Positions 1 through 7,710 of a stretch of DNA of 16,867 bases are shown in pieces. The stretch's first letter is position 1. Each line of letters opens with the position of its first letter. Position numbers and translations under genes: made by a program. The stretch is from contig JBCDGZ010000154.1 in the NCBI GenBank assembly GCA_038750655.1, forward strand, positions 1 to 16,867. The letters are read 5' to 3'. The DNA comes from JBCDGZ01 sp038750655. GTDB taxonomy: Bacteria > Bacteroidota > Bacteroidia > Chitinophagales > Saprospiraceae. The notes under the pieces are model-generated. The model saw nothing but the letters and a program-made list of their open reading frames with translations, searched no databases and was not told the origin of the DNA.

Positions 1-242
1 CTTCTCGCTTATTGAAGAAAGGAGAGCGTAAAAATTTACTAATGGCTCGTTTTTCGACACCACTAAAGGCATGAAAGAGGCTAAGGAGCTTATGACCGGA
101 CATTTTAATATGCTATTTATTGAAATTAAAACTACTGTTTTTTAATAGCTTATAAAAATTTACTTTTCTACAAATTGCATTTTTTGTTGTTGTGAGTACC
201 CTCGAATTCGACAATATTTGTAGTATGAAAAATATTTGCGAC
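1..242. other. AT-rich left edge, no confident gene
   Basis: This stretch precedes the signal peptide start of the large secreted protein and should hold its promoter and leader. Only short open runs are visible. One 23-codon run comes in from the window edge and stops at 72-74. Another reads from about 32 to 145 on the + strand and has protein-like composition, but it follows a stop codon and matches nothing I recognise. Either could be a degraded gene end. A 12-base direct repeat (taaaaatttact) occurs at 29-40 and 153-164, and a weak inverted repeat (gctatt/aatagc) lies at 112-149. I see no clear Bacteroidota promoter (TTTG with TAnnTTTG). Confidence 0.4.
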
Positions 243-3200
243 ATGAATCTACTGACATCCTCTCGTTTTGCGGCTTTGCTTTACTTATTAATTACCCTTT
301 CCATCACCGCTTCTGCCCAGGAAGATTGGTGGCAGCGTTACGGTGGTGATGGCTCCGATCGCTTCGAATCGGTTGTTGTAGCGGCCAATGGCGATCGTAT
401 TTACGCTGGGTCGACGAATAGCTTTGGGAACAATGACTTACTTAACTATGTGGTAAGAACCGATGCTGACGGCCTGCTGCTCTGGGAAAGAACCTATAGC
501 CTGGGAACGCAAGCCAACCGCTTGCATTCCATCATCGAAACGACCTCCGGCAACCTGGCCATGACGGGTGTCTCCGATTATCCCGTCTCGGAAACTACCC
601 TCATCATCACCGATGCCTCCGGCAACCCCATTTTGAGTACGACCTACGGTCTTCTCGACGATGGCTCTGGTCAAGATCTCCTCCAAACCTCCGATGGCGG
701 CTTTCTCATCGTCGGCACCGCCCGCAACGCTAGTGGAAACGGTGATTTTTCCCTCCTTAAAATCGATGCCTCCGGGACGGTAGAGTGGACCCAAAACTAT
801 GGTGGTAATCAGTGGGAGACTGCATATAACGTCTTTGAGACCAGTAATGGCGATTTTATCGTCACCGGCACCGAGGGGAATATCGGGACCTATGTCATTC
901 GAGTAGCTGCCGACGGAACACTGATCTGGGACCAAGTGTTTTCTGATATTCAATTTGGTCGGTCGGCCTGCCTGACTACTGATGACGAGTTGCTTATAGC
1001 AGGAGGTAATCCCAATTTTATTGTAGTTAAAAAACTGGATGGTAGTGGCAACGAGCTGTGGAATAGCGCCCCCATTACCACTCCTTTAAGTAATACTTTT
1101 GCCCACGACATTATTGCTGTGAACGGCGGCTTTGTCCTGGCGGGCAATACGGCCTTGGCAGGAGGCGTGGGTGATGCTATTGGCTTTATGGCTAAAATAG
1201 ATGACAATGGAGGGCTGTTGTGGCGTCAAATGTACGGTACGGGGGCAGGAGAAAACTTCTTTGCTTTGGACGTTGCTAGCAATGGTGACCTCTTGGCGGT
1301 TGGTTATACCAACGTTAATAGGAGTTTTGATGGCTATGCAATAGAGGTGGATCAAGATGGGAATATCACCGATAATTTTGTCACCGGACAACTCATCGGC
1401 GATACCAATGCCGACTGCATACAAGATATGGGAGAGATTGGTGCTCGTGACCTGGTTCTTGTCTTAGAAAGTAATCATTTTCCGAACCGCTTCTATTACG
1501 AATTGATTGCCCCAGACGGTTCTTTCAATATCGCTGTCGATACCGGAGCTTATCTCTTTAGTCTACAGCAGGCCGGACTTGGAACCTGGGAATTCTGTAA
1601 CTCCGTTACCGTGGATAATTTTGGAGGGACAGAGGATATTGGAGTTGAATTGATCAATTTCACGCCGCCACCGCTGCCCGATCTATACTGTTTTGGGCAG
1701 ATTATACTGGATACCTCCGGGAATTGTATGAAGGACTTTGGGGAACCGGGGTTGGATAATTGGCGAGTGACGGCGCTCAGCTCGAACGGCCAAAGAACTT
1801 ATGCTGCGACCTCTGGGGTTGATGGTCACTACAATCTTTCCATGCCCGGCGGGGATACCTATAAAGTGTTTTTGACCCCTCCGCAGGCGCAGGGTTGGGT
1901 CTTTTGTATGGATACCATGATTGTGGATTCTGTCCTTGTCGCCCAAACCAGCGGCGAGTCTCACGACTGGATGGTGCAGTTTGCAGAGCCGCCCGGAGCT
2001 ATCGAGGCGTTGGTTTATTTTGATGAAGATGGGGACTGTCAGCGTGATCCCGGTGAGCCAGGGCTGCAAGATTGGGAGGTGGCGGTTCGTCCGGTAGGCG
2101 GTGCCGCAGGTTTTGGCGGCCTGACCGATGCCAACGGCGAGTTTGGCGTCGATCTACAGCCCGCAGGGCTTTACGATGTCGTCTTGTTCAATTACAGCAA
2201 CGCCTGGACCGCCTGTCTGGATTCGGTACGGATCAACCTGAGTAGTGGCGATACGGCACGGGTTACCTTTGGCTTGCAGGCCGTTGCTCCCTGTACCGAA
2301 ATGGAAGTTGATATTTCTACCCCCTTACTCCGAAATTGTAGTGAAAATACCTACCATGTTCGATACTGTAATCGAGGAAATACAGAGGCGACTGATGTAG
2401 AAGTTGAAATTATTCTTGATCCAGCGCTATCCTATGTCAATTCCTCTATTCCTCCCGATTCCCAGACGGGTGGCTTACGATTTAATGTAGGAGATGTTGA
2501 TTTTAACGAATGTGGAACCTTTACGATTACCGTTTTTCTGGATTGCAATGCCCAAGTAGGACTGACCCACTGTGTGGAAGCCCATATCTTTCCTGATACC
2601 CTCTGCGGCGCTGCCAACAATGCCTGGGATGGGTCCAGTATAGCCTTAAATGCCCTTTGCCAGAACGATTCGGTCTTTTTCCAAATCACTAACGAAGGGA
2701 CTTTTGATATGCAGCAAGCACAGGGCTATATCGTCATCGAAGACAATGTGTTGATTCGGGCGGGTACTTTCCAGTTATTGATGGGAGAGGATACCATGAT
2801 GAATGCAGTACCTCGGGGAGCAACCCTGCGGATGGAGGCGGAGCAATCCGCGGCTCATCCTGGGCAGAGCATGCCCAGCATCGCAGTCGAAGGCTGTGGC
2901 ACCAATTCCAACGGGATGATCAGTTTGGGGTACGTCACCCAATATCCGCAAGACGATGCCGATCTATTTCGCTCCATTGATTGCCAGGAAAGCATCGCTT
3001 CTTTTGATCCCAATATCAAGCGAGCTTATCCAAAAGGGATTACCGATGCCCATTACATTACTCCCAATCTGGATTTAGAATACCATCTGCATTTTCAGAA
3101 TACGGGTACAGATACTGCTTTTCTGGTGATTCTGGATGATACCCTTTCCACTTTCTTGGACCCCACCAGTCTCCACCCCGGTGTTAGCAGCCACGATTAT

Positions 3201-4004
3201 GTCTTTGAGTTGGTGGATGGCAACATCGCCCGTTTTACCTTCAACAATATTCTGCTGCCAGATAGCAGTACCAATGAGCTGGGTTCTATGGGGTTTGTGA
3301 AATTCCGGATTGCTCAGACCAGCGATAACCCTCCGGGGACGGTAATTCCCAACAGCGCCGCCATTTATTTCGACAGTAATGCACCGGTGATTACGAATAC
3401 CACCATTCACCAAATACCGCTGCCGCTGTTGTCTGGCACCAATGAGATGGATATTTGCGAGGGTGATCTTTTGGGAGATATTCCGATCCAAGGCGATACC
3501 CTGCTGATCGATAGCCTGAATTTTGTCTACTTCGATAGCGTGCTAGTGACGCAAATCAACAGCCTCCCCGGCTTCACCTCCTCCGTAGACGTTACCCTGC
3601 TCAGTGGCGAAACCTATCAGGGCACTGCCTACTTCCAGGATACCACCATTACCGAAGTCTACGCTGCGGCTAATGGCTGTGACAGCCTCGTCACTGTCAA
3701 CATCATGGTCAATACCGTCAATACTACTGAATTGGATACCAATCCTCTTCAGTTCAATATTTTCCCTAATCCAGCAGCCAACCACTGTTTTGCTAGCTTC
3801 GACCTTCCAGCCCGAGAAGCCCAGGTCACTATCGACTTAGTCAATGGATTGGGGCAATCCTTACGAACATTAATCACCGCCCAGGCGATGCCCGCGGGGC
3901 ACTATCGGATGGAACTCAATACCGGTGATTTACCAGCGGGAAGCTACTATCTGCGCCTGCGCAGTAGTCAGGGAACGATTTATAAGCGTTTAGTTATTAT
4001 GTAA
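243..4004 (+). CDS. Giant secreted T9SS cargo protein with propeller-like repeats and SdrD-like modules
   Basis: Predicted extracellular or cell-surface protein exported by Sec and then the type IX secretion system. I chose the ATG at 243 (1253 aa) because it begins a classic signal peptide: an arginine, a long hydrophobic core and a likely cut after ASA near residue 25. The frame also opens at GTG 192 and ATG 225. Residues about 26-378 hold repeated units of the form GGxxxD...NGDxxxxG...KIDxxGxxxW, typical of beta-propeller-like repeats. Three acidic-loop modules of the form DxxxxCxxDxGExG lie near residues 387-401, 490-503 and 594-607 and resemble SdrD B-type or calcium-binding loops. A cysteine-rich DUF11-like region follows. 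Near 921-1056 is an FDPN-led module common in Bacteroidota secreted proteins, I believe the one annotated DUF7619. The last 85 or so residues form a type A sorting domain: FPNPA, then LPAGSYYLRL and a final KRLVIM. The ligand or substrate is unknown and I see no catalytic domain. An adhesin or surface-structure role is inferred. Confidence 0.88.
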   Translation: MNLLTSSRFAALLYLLITLSITASAQEDWWQRYGGDGSDRFESVVVAANGDRIYAGSTNSFGNNDLLNYVVRTDADGLLLWERTYSLGTQANRLHSIIETTSGNLAMTGVSDYPVSETTLIITDASGNPILSTTYGLLDDGSGQDLLQTSDGGFLIVGTARNASGNGDFSLLKIDASGTVEWTQNYGGNQWETAYNVFETSNGDFIVTGTEGNIGTYVIRVAADGTLIWDQVFSDIQFGRSACLTTDDELLIAGGNPNFIVVKKLDGSGNELWNSAPITTPLSNTFAHDIIAVNGGFVLAGNTALAGGVGDAIGFMAKIDDNGGLLWRQMYGTGAGENFFALDVASNGDLLAVGYTNVNRSFDGYAIEVDQDGNITDNFVTGQLIGDTNADCIQDMGEIGARDLVLVLESNHFPNRFYYELIAPDGSFNIAVDTGAYLFSLQQAGLGTWEFCNSVTVDNFGGTEDIGVELINFTPPPLPDLYCFGQIILDTSGNCMKDFGEPGLDNWRVTALSSNGQRTYAATSGVDGHYNLSMPGGDTYKVFLTPPQAQGWVFCMDTMIVDSVLVAQTSGESHDWMVQFAEPPGAIEALVYFDEDGDCQRDPGEPGLQDWEVAVRPVGGAAGFGGLTDANGEFGVDLQPAGLYDVVLFNYSNAWTACLDSVRINLSSGDTARVTFGLQAVAPCTEMEVDISTPLLRNCSENTYHVRYCNRGNTEATDVEVEIILDPALSYVNSSIPPDSQTGGLRFNVGDVDFNECGTFTITVFLDCNAQVGLTHCVEAHIFPDTLCGAANNAWDGSSIALNALCQNDSVFFQITNEGTFDMQQAQGYIVIEDNVLIRAGTFQLLMGEDTMMNAVPRGATLRMEAEQSAAHPGQSMPSIAVEGCGTNSNGMISLGYVTQYPQDDADLFRSIDCQESIASFDPNIKRAYPKGITDAHYITPNLDLEYHLHFQNTGTDTAFLVILDDTLSTFLDPTSLHPGVSSHDYVFELVDGNIARFTFNNILLPDSSTNELGSMGFVKFRIAQTSDNPPGTVIPNSAAIYFDSNAPVITNTTIHQIPLPLLSGTNEMDICEGDLLGDIPIQGDTLLIDSLNFVYFDSVLVTQINSLPGFTSSVDVTLLSGETYQGTAYFQDTTITEVYAAANGCDSLVTVNIMVNTVNTTELDTNPLQFNIFPNPAANHCFASFDLPAREAQVTIDLVNGLGQSLRTLITAQAMPAGHYRMELNTGDLPAGSYYLRLRSSQGTIYKRLVIM

Positions 4005-4713
4005 TCCGATCGGCCTCGTTGCCGGGATTACCCATCTGGTTGAGTAATGCTGCCTTGTGGCCTTTGGCTACGGGTAGCATTGCTTTTCCCACCTTTACTT
4101 GATTACCTTCCACAAATTGTACGGCGTTCAGACGGATCAGGTAGGAGCGATGGATGCGCAGGAATAAGGTCGGTGGTAGCCGCCGCTCTAGCTCGCTGAG
4201 GCGTTCTTTGGTTAAGTAGCGATCTTGGGCGGTGAAGATTTTGACATAGTCGCCGAAGGCTTGGAGGTAGTTGATGTCGCTGTATTCCAGGCGATACCAC
4301 TTTTTGTCGGCCTTGATGGTGAGGGCACCGGTGAGTTGAGGGCTGCGCTGCTGGCCTTTCCAGTGTTCGATGGCCTTGTTGACGGCTTGGAAGCAGCGTT
4401 CGAAGGAAAAGGGCTTGAGGAGGTAGTCAATGGCCGCTAGTTCGAAGCCCTCGACGGCGTACTCGGGGTAAGCGGTGACGAAGATGACCATTGGTGGATG
4501 GGAGAGGCTGCGCAGGAAGCGGGTGCCAGAGAGGCGGGGCATATTGATGTCGAGAAACAGTAGATCGATACTTTGCTCTTGCAGGAGACGACCGGCTTCG
4601 ATGGCGCTGTGGCAGGTGGCCAGGAGTTGGAGCTGCGGCAGCTCGCGGAGGTAATTCTGTAGGATGCGGCAGGCCAGGGGCTCGTCGTCTACGATGATGC
4701 AGCGCAGTTTCAT
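3997..4713 (-). CDS. LytTR-family response regulator
   Basis: DNA-binding response regulator of 238 aa. The N-terminal receiver domain (about 1-118) shows the acidic pair D9-D10, the phospho-acceptor D55 in LDINMP, T80 and the conserved K100 in LLKPF. The C-terminal LytTR domain (about 129-225) has the typical pattern of D(I/L)xYLxAxGDYVKI followed by FLRIHRSYLIRL, and would bind DNA through beta strands. Its ATG overlaps the stop of the upstream sensor kinase by 4 bases (ATGA at 4710-4713), so the two are almost certainly co-translated as a two-component pair. The 3' end overlaps the end of the convergent T9SS gene by 8 bases. Target genes cannot be told from the sequence. Confidence 0.95.
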   Translation of the reverse strand: MKLRCIIVDDEPLACRILQNYLRELPQLQLLATCHSAIEAGRLLQEQSIDLLFLDINMPRLSGTRFLRSLSHPPMVIFVTAYPEYAVEGFELAAIDYLLKPFSFERCFQAVNKAIEHWKGQQRSPQLTGALTIKADKKWYRLEYSDINYLQAFGDYVKIFTAQDRYLTKERLSELERRLPPTLFLRIHRSYLIRLNAVQFVEGNQVKVGKAMLPVAKGHKAALLNQMGNPGNEADRIT

Positions 4714-5762
4714 TGTAAGTGGAGTTGTAGGGTGATGGTAAAAACGTCGGGGTTACTTTCGATGCTCAGCTGGTGTTTTTGGGGATAGAGCAGGGCCAGG
4801 CGGCGGCGGAGGTTTTGCAGGCCGATTCCGCTGGTTTTGGGGAGGCTTTGATCGATCTGCCCAAGGTTGTTGCGGACGGTGCAGTGTAGCTGTTGAGCTT
4901 GGATATTGATGTCGATATGGAGGAAGACGGCTTCGGTGTCGCCTTTGATACCGTGTTTGAAGCCGTTTTCGACCAAGGGAAGCAGGAGGAGGGGGGCGAT
5001 TTGCAGGTCTTGGGTGGGGCCGGTGCAGTGGAATTGGATGTCGGCGGCGGCGGCGCGGAGGCCTTCCAATTCGATGTATTGTTGGAGGTGTTCTAGCTCC
5101 CTTTGCAGCGGCACGCGCTCGGCGCGGGTATCGTAGAGGGCATAGCGCAGCACCTGCGCCAACCTTAAAACGGCTTCACCACTCGACTCTTCTTGGTCCA
5201 TCACCAAGCCATAAATGCTATTCAGGCTATTAAAAAGAAAGTGAGGATTAATCTGCGAGCGCAGGGCTTCCAGCTCCGTCTGTACCTTCTCCTCTCGAAG
5301 CCGCGCCAGCTGCTGCTCCGCTACTTGTAGCCGAAACCAGCCCTTGGAAAGCTTCAAAAGGCCGCTAATTGCACTGTAGATCAGCATGAAGAGAAAAATA
5401 TTAGCAAAGCTGTAGTAAGAAATGAAGTAGTAGTCCGGAAACAGTATATCCGACAGGACATTGAACGTCAACTCATTGAGTAGGGTACCTGCAAGCAGGA
5501 CCAAGCCCAGCAAGAGTAGGTACAGCAGGTATTTGTTCTGCTGCAAAAAATGAGGGATCAGCACTTTGATCTGTAAATACACAACCAGCAGCAGACTGAG
5601 GTGAAACAAGCTCGTGTAAATGTAGTCTACCTTATACCATTGATCCTCATAAGCAAAGAGATGCAGCAGGACCACCAAGGAAAGGCTCCAAAACAGCAGG
5701 TGTTGTAGCCAACTGTTTTGGAGCAGCATAGCAAGGACCGAATGGTGCTCAATCCTTTTCAT
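4710..5762 (-). CDS. LytS-like (His_kinase family) membrane sensor histidine kinase
   Basis: Sensor kinase of 350 aa, partner of the LytTR regulator downstream. The N-terminal half is hydrophobic with about four membrane spans (roughly 20-37, 50-69, 77-96 and 112-137), and no extracellular sensor domain of any size. A short coiled coil (about 145-168) leads into the His_kinase motif SQINPHFLFNSLNSIYGL, with phospho-acceptor H174. The ATP-binding part shows the N-box LLPLVENGFKHG (N266) and the G-box SGIGLQNLRRRL (about 311-322). This is the usual build of the Bacteroidota LytS/YehU-like family. The gene starts only 3 bases after the stop of the upstream lipoprotein gene, so the signal may come through that lipoprotein or through the membrane. 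The signal itself is unknown. Confidence 0.95.
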   Translation of the reverse strand: MKRIEHHSVLAMLLQNSWLQHLLFWSLSLVVLLHLFAYEDQWYKVDYIYTSLFHLSLLLVVYLQIKVLIPHFLQQNKYLLYLLLLGLVLLAGTLLNELTFNVLSDILFPDYYFISYYSFANIFLFMLIYSAISGLLKLSKGWFRLQVAEQQLARLREEKVQTELEALRSQINPHFLFNSLNSIYGLVMDQEESSGEAVLRLAQVLRYALYDTRAERVPLQRELEHLQQYIELEGLRAAAADIQFHCTGPTQDLQIAPLLLLPLVENGFKHGIKGDTEAVFLHIDINIQAQQLHCTVRNNLGQIDQSLPKTSGIGLQNLRRRLALLYPQKHQLSIESNPDVFTITLQLHLQ

Positions 5763-5765
5763 TGA

Positions 5766-6329
5766 CTATTGTTTGTTGAGGATAATGGTCTTCGAATAAG
5801 CGGCCTCTTCATCTGCATATTTAAGAATAAACTGTTGAAGATCTTTAGTTGGAGCGGTTAATAAAATATAATTGCTGGTTTTTTCGTGCTTGATTCTGAT
5901 CTTTCGTTGTTCAAATAACTTTTCCAGCCATTCGGTATCAAAGAAATGCATTTGAATCTGCGTTTCGTTGATCTCTAATTTAGCGAAGTTATGAACGGGC
6001 AGCTGTGTCATGTAGCCCAAAATGGTATGGGCATCTGCCTCCTTATGATCCTCCTGCGGATAGAAATCGAGGTAGTAGTTATCTCCTAGCTTGAGTAAGT
6101 GAGTAACAAATTTATCCTCTACCTCCTCATCGCTGTAGCTCAACCCATAAGATTTATTGGAAAGGGCCTTAAAAATCCATTGCTTCTTGGGGGCTTCTCC
6201 CCAGGTCCCCACAATTCGGTCATCTTTGATGAGGTCTTTTTGGGTGTAAAGGGGATGGATGGATGGGATACAACCATTGATTAACAGGAGTAAGCATGCG
6301 ATAAAGCCCAGGGCGATCCAATTTTTCAT
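5766..6329 (-). CDS. Small hypothetical lipoprotein, first gene of the two-component operon
   Basis: Not assigned to a named family. From the ATG at 6329 the product is 187 aa. The same frame also reads from a TTG two codons upstream, which I consider less likely. Residues 1-20 form a lipoprotein signal: K3, a hydrophobic stretch and a lipobox-like LLINGC, with C20 as the probable lipidated residue. The mature part begins with IHPLYT and continues with a VGTWGE motif, then mixed alpha/beta sequence rich in aromatic and charged residues. This is similar in style to small Bacteroidota lipoproteins that begin with a TQKDLI-type motif and may form a lipocalin-like barrel. It ends 3 bases before the sensor kinase, so it is probably co-transcribed and may be an accessory sensor or a regulated envelope protein. 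The function is open. Confidence 0.8.
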   Translation of the reverse strand: MKNWIALGFIACLLLLINGCIPSIHPLYTQKDLIKDDRIVGTWGEAPKKQWIFKALSNKSYGLSYSDEEVEDKFVTHLLKLGDNYYLDFYPQEDHKEADAHTILGYMTQLPVHNFAKLEINETQIQMHFFDTEWLEKLFEQRKIRIKHEKTSNYILLTAPTKDLQQFILKYADEEAAYSKTIILNKQ

Positions 6330-6601
6330 AATCAACTATTTAGAGGTTAAAAAGCAGATAGTTCAAAACTAGGGGCTTTGCGCACATCGCTCAAGAAAAG
6401 TCGTTGAAAGGCGGTAAAACGACGTTGAATCGAATGCTTGCTAGTTACAGGATTTAGCCTTTGTAATTGATGGAGGGGTAGGGTAATGGTATATTTTGTC
6501 AATATAATGGTCGTTTTTGAAGATTTTATGTTTTTTATTGTTGTTTTTGACTCAAATTTTGTTATTTTTATAACACAAAAAATGTTAACTTACTAAAACC
6601 T
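6330..6601. promoter_or_regulatory. Divergent intergenic region, probable promoters for the lipoprotein operon and the Rpn gene
   Basis: The two flanking genes are transcribed away from each other, so both promoters should lie here. The half near the Rpn gene (about 6480-6601) is strongly AT-rich with T runs, in contrast to the neighbouring genes. A 14-base palindrome, gttat-tttt-ataac, lies at 6561-6574, about 27 bases before the start codon. A TATTTTTA at 6563-6570 matches the Bacteroidota -7 element TAnnTTTG at 7 of 8 positions, with a GTTG 19 bases upstream. In AT-rich DNA this is weak support. A second small inverted repeat (gtcgtt/aacgac) spans 6400-6423. Confidence 0.4.
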
Positions 6602-7600
6602 ATGTTGATGAATGGATTAAAAGAGCGGTATGTTAACCCGCTAACCGATTACGGCTTTAAGAAGCTATTTGGAACGGAGCCGAATAAGGCTTTGTTGATT
6701 GATTTTTTGAATCAAATTCTACCCTTGGAGCACAAGATACAGGATCTCCACTACACCAAGGCGGAGCAGTTGGGCTTGAGTACCATTGATCGTTCGGCCA
6801 TTTTTGATTTGTATTGTATCAGCGAATCTGGTCAGCATTTCATTGTGGAGATGCAGAAGGCTAAGCAAGATTTTTTTAAAGATCGCAGTGTTTACTATGC
6901 TTCTTTTCCGATACAAGAGATGGCGCAAAAAGGCTCCTGGGATTTTACCCTATCGCCTATTTACACGGTCGGTATTTTGGACTTTATTTTTGATGATCAC
7001 AAGGATGACGAGGACATTGTACATACGGTTGAGTTGAAAAATCAACACTGTAAAGTCTTTTACAATAAGCTCAAGTTTATCTATATTCAGTTACCGAAGT
7101 TCAAAAAATCTTTGGAGGAATTAGAAACGCAGTTTGATAAATGGCTTTATGTTTTCAAGCACCTGCCTGACCTCGAAAATCGTCCTGAGCAATTGAAAGA
7201 ACGAGTCTTTAGTAGATTATTTGAAGCGGCCGAGATTGCTCAGTTTTCTCGCGAGGAGCGCTGGGCTTACGAGCACAGCTTGAAGGTTTTTCGCGATTTG
7301 AATAATGTTATGGAGTCTGCGGTAAGGGAAGGTTTGAGAAAAGGGATGGAGAGAGGAATGGAAAAGGGAAGGAAGGAAGGGCTTGAGAAAGGGCTGAAAG
7401 AAGGTATAGAGGAAGGCATAAAGAAAGGTATGGAACAAGGTATGGAACGAGGCATAGAACGAGGCATAGAACAAGGAATAAGACAAGGCCGGAAAGAACA
7501 ACTAATTGCAATTGCCAAGGCTATGAAGCAACACGGTGCACCTGCTGAAACCATTAGACTGTATACTCAGCTTTCTAAAGAAGACCTGCAAAATTTGTAA
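6602..7600 (+). CDS. Rpn family / PD-(D/E)XK nuclease family transposase-like protein
   Basis: Protein of 332 aa of the Rpn/PDDEXK_2 family, whose members are DNA nucleases tied to recombination and are often annotated as putative transposases. The N-terminus has the hallmark NPLTDYGFKKLFG, followed by ALLIDFLNQIL. Likely catalytic residues are D69 in IFDLYC and the E83-x-Q85 motif in FIVEMQKAKQ, the usual E-x-Q form of this family. The middle part (about 150-240) is helical. From about 241 to 298 the chain is a run of tetrapeptide units of the type E/K-G-x-E/K, known from this family and predicted to be a long charged helix. The start could also be the ATG at 6608. Genes of this family are commonly multicopy and horizontally mobile. 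No terminal repeats or flanking duplications are evident here. Confidence 0.9.
   Translation: MLMNGLKERYVNPLTDYGFKKLFGTEPNKALLIDFLNQILPLEHKIQDLHYTKAEQLGLSTIDRSAIFDLYCISESGQHFIVEMQKAKQDFFKDRSVYYASFPIQEMAQKGSWDFTLSPIYTVGILDFIFDDHKDDEDIVHTVELKNQHCKVFYNKLKFIYIQLPKFKKSLEELETQFDKWLYVFKHLPDLENRPEQLKERVFSRLFEAAEIAQFSREERWAYEHSLKVFRDLNNVMESAVREGLRKGMERGMEKGRKEGLEKGLKEGIEEGIKKGMEQGMERGIERGIEQGIRQGRKEQLIAIAKAMKQHGAPAETIRLYTQLSKEDLQNL
7322..7495 (+). repeat. In-gene tandem repeat of 12-base units encoding E/K-G tetrapeptides
   Basis: The 3' part of the Rpn gene is built of degenerate 12-base units encoding a four-residue pattern with glycine at every fourth position (such as MERG, IERG, MEKG, IKKG). Two units at 7445-7456 and 7457-7468 are identical (gaacgaggcata). 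Each unit is four codons, so gain or loss of a unit keeps the frame. It is a coding repeat, not a CRISPR: there are no unique spacers. Confidence 0.85.
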
Positions 7601-7643
7601 GGCACTAAAACTTAGGGTAAAATTAAAGCGTTAAAATCGTTAT

Positions 7644-7676
7644 GGAGATGGTATAAATTGTTATTATATCATCTCC
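7644..7676 (+). terminator. Strong hairpin between the Rpn gene and the protease gene
   Basis: The left arm ggagatggtataa (7644-7656) and the right arm ttatatcatctcc (7664-7676) pair over 13 positions, with one G-U pair and a 7-base loop. It lies 44 bases after the Rpn stop and 34 bases before the protease ATG. No U-tract follows on either strand, so it may be a factor-assisted terminator, an mRNA-stabilising 3' end, or a leader structure for the protease gene. Confidence 0.55.
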
Positions 7677-7710
7677 TAACATGTTCTCTATCAGTTAAAT
7701 CAACCAAACG

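Noticed and set aside
192..242. GTG start at 192 (or ATG at 225) for the T9SS protein
   Set aside because: The residues ahead of 243 are not needed for the signal peptide, and those ahead of 225 look like untranslated leader. ATG 225 remains possible.
7322..7495. Repeat array considered as a CRISPR
   Set aside because: The units are degenerate 12-base coding repeats without spacers, in frame inside the Rpn gene.
6602..7600. Rpn gene considered as an insertion sequence
   Set aside because: No terminal inverted repeats or target duplications are visible, and the family is not a classical IS transposase.
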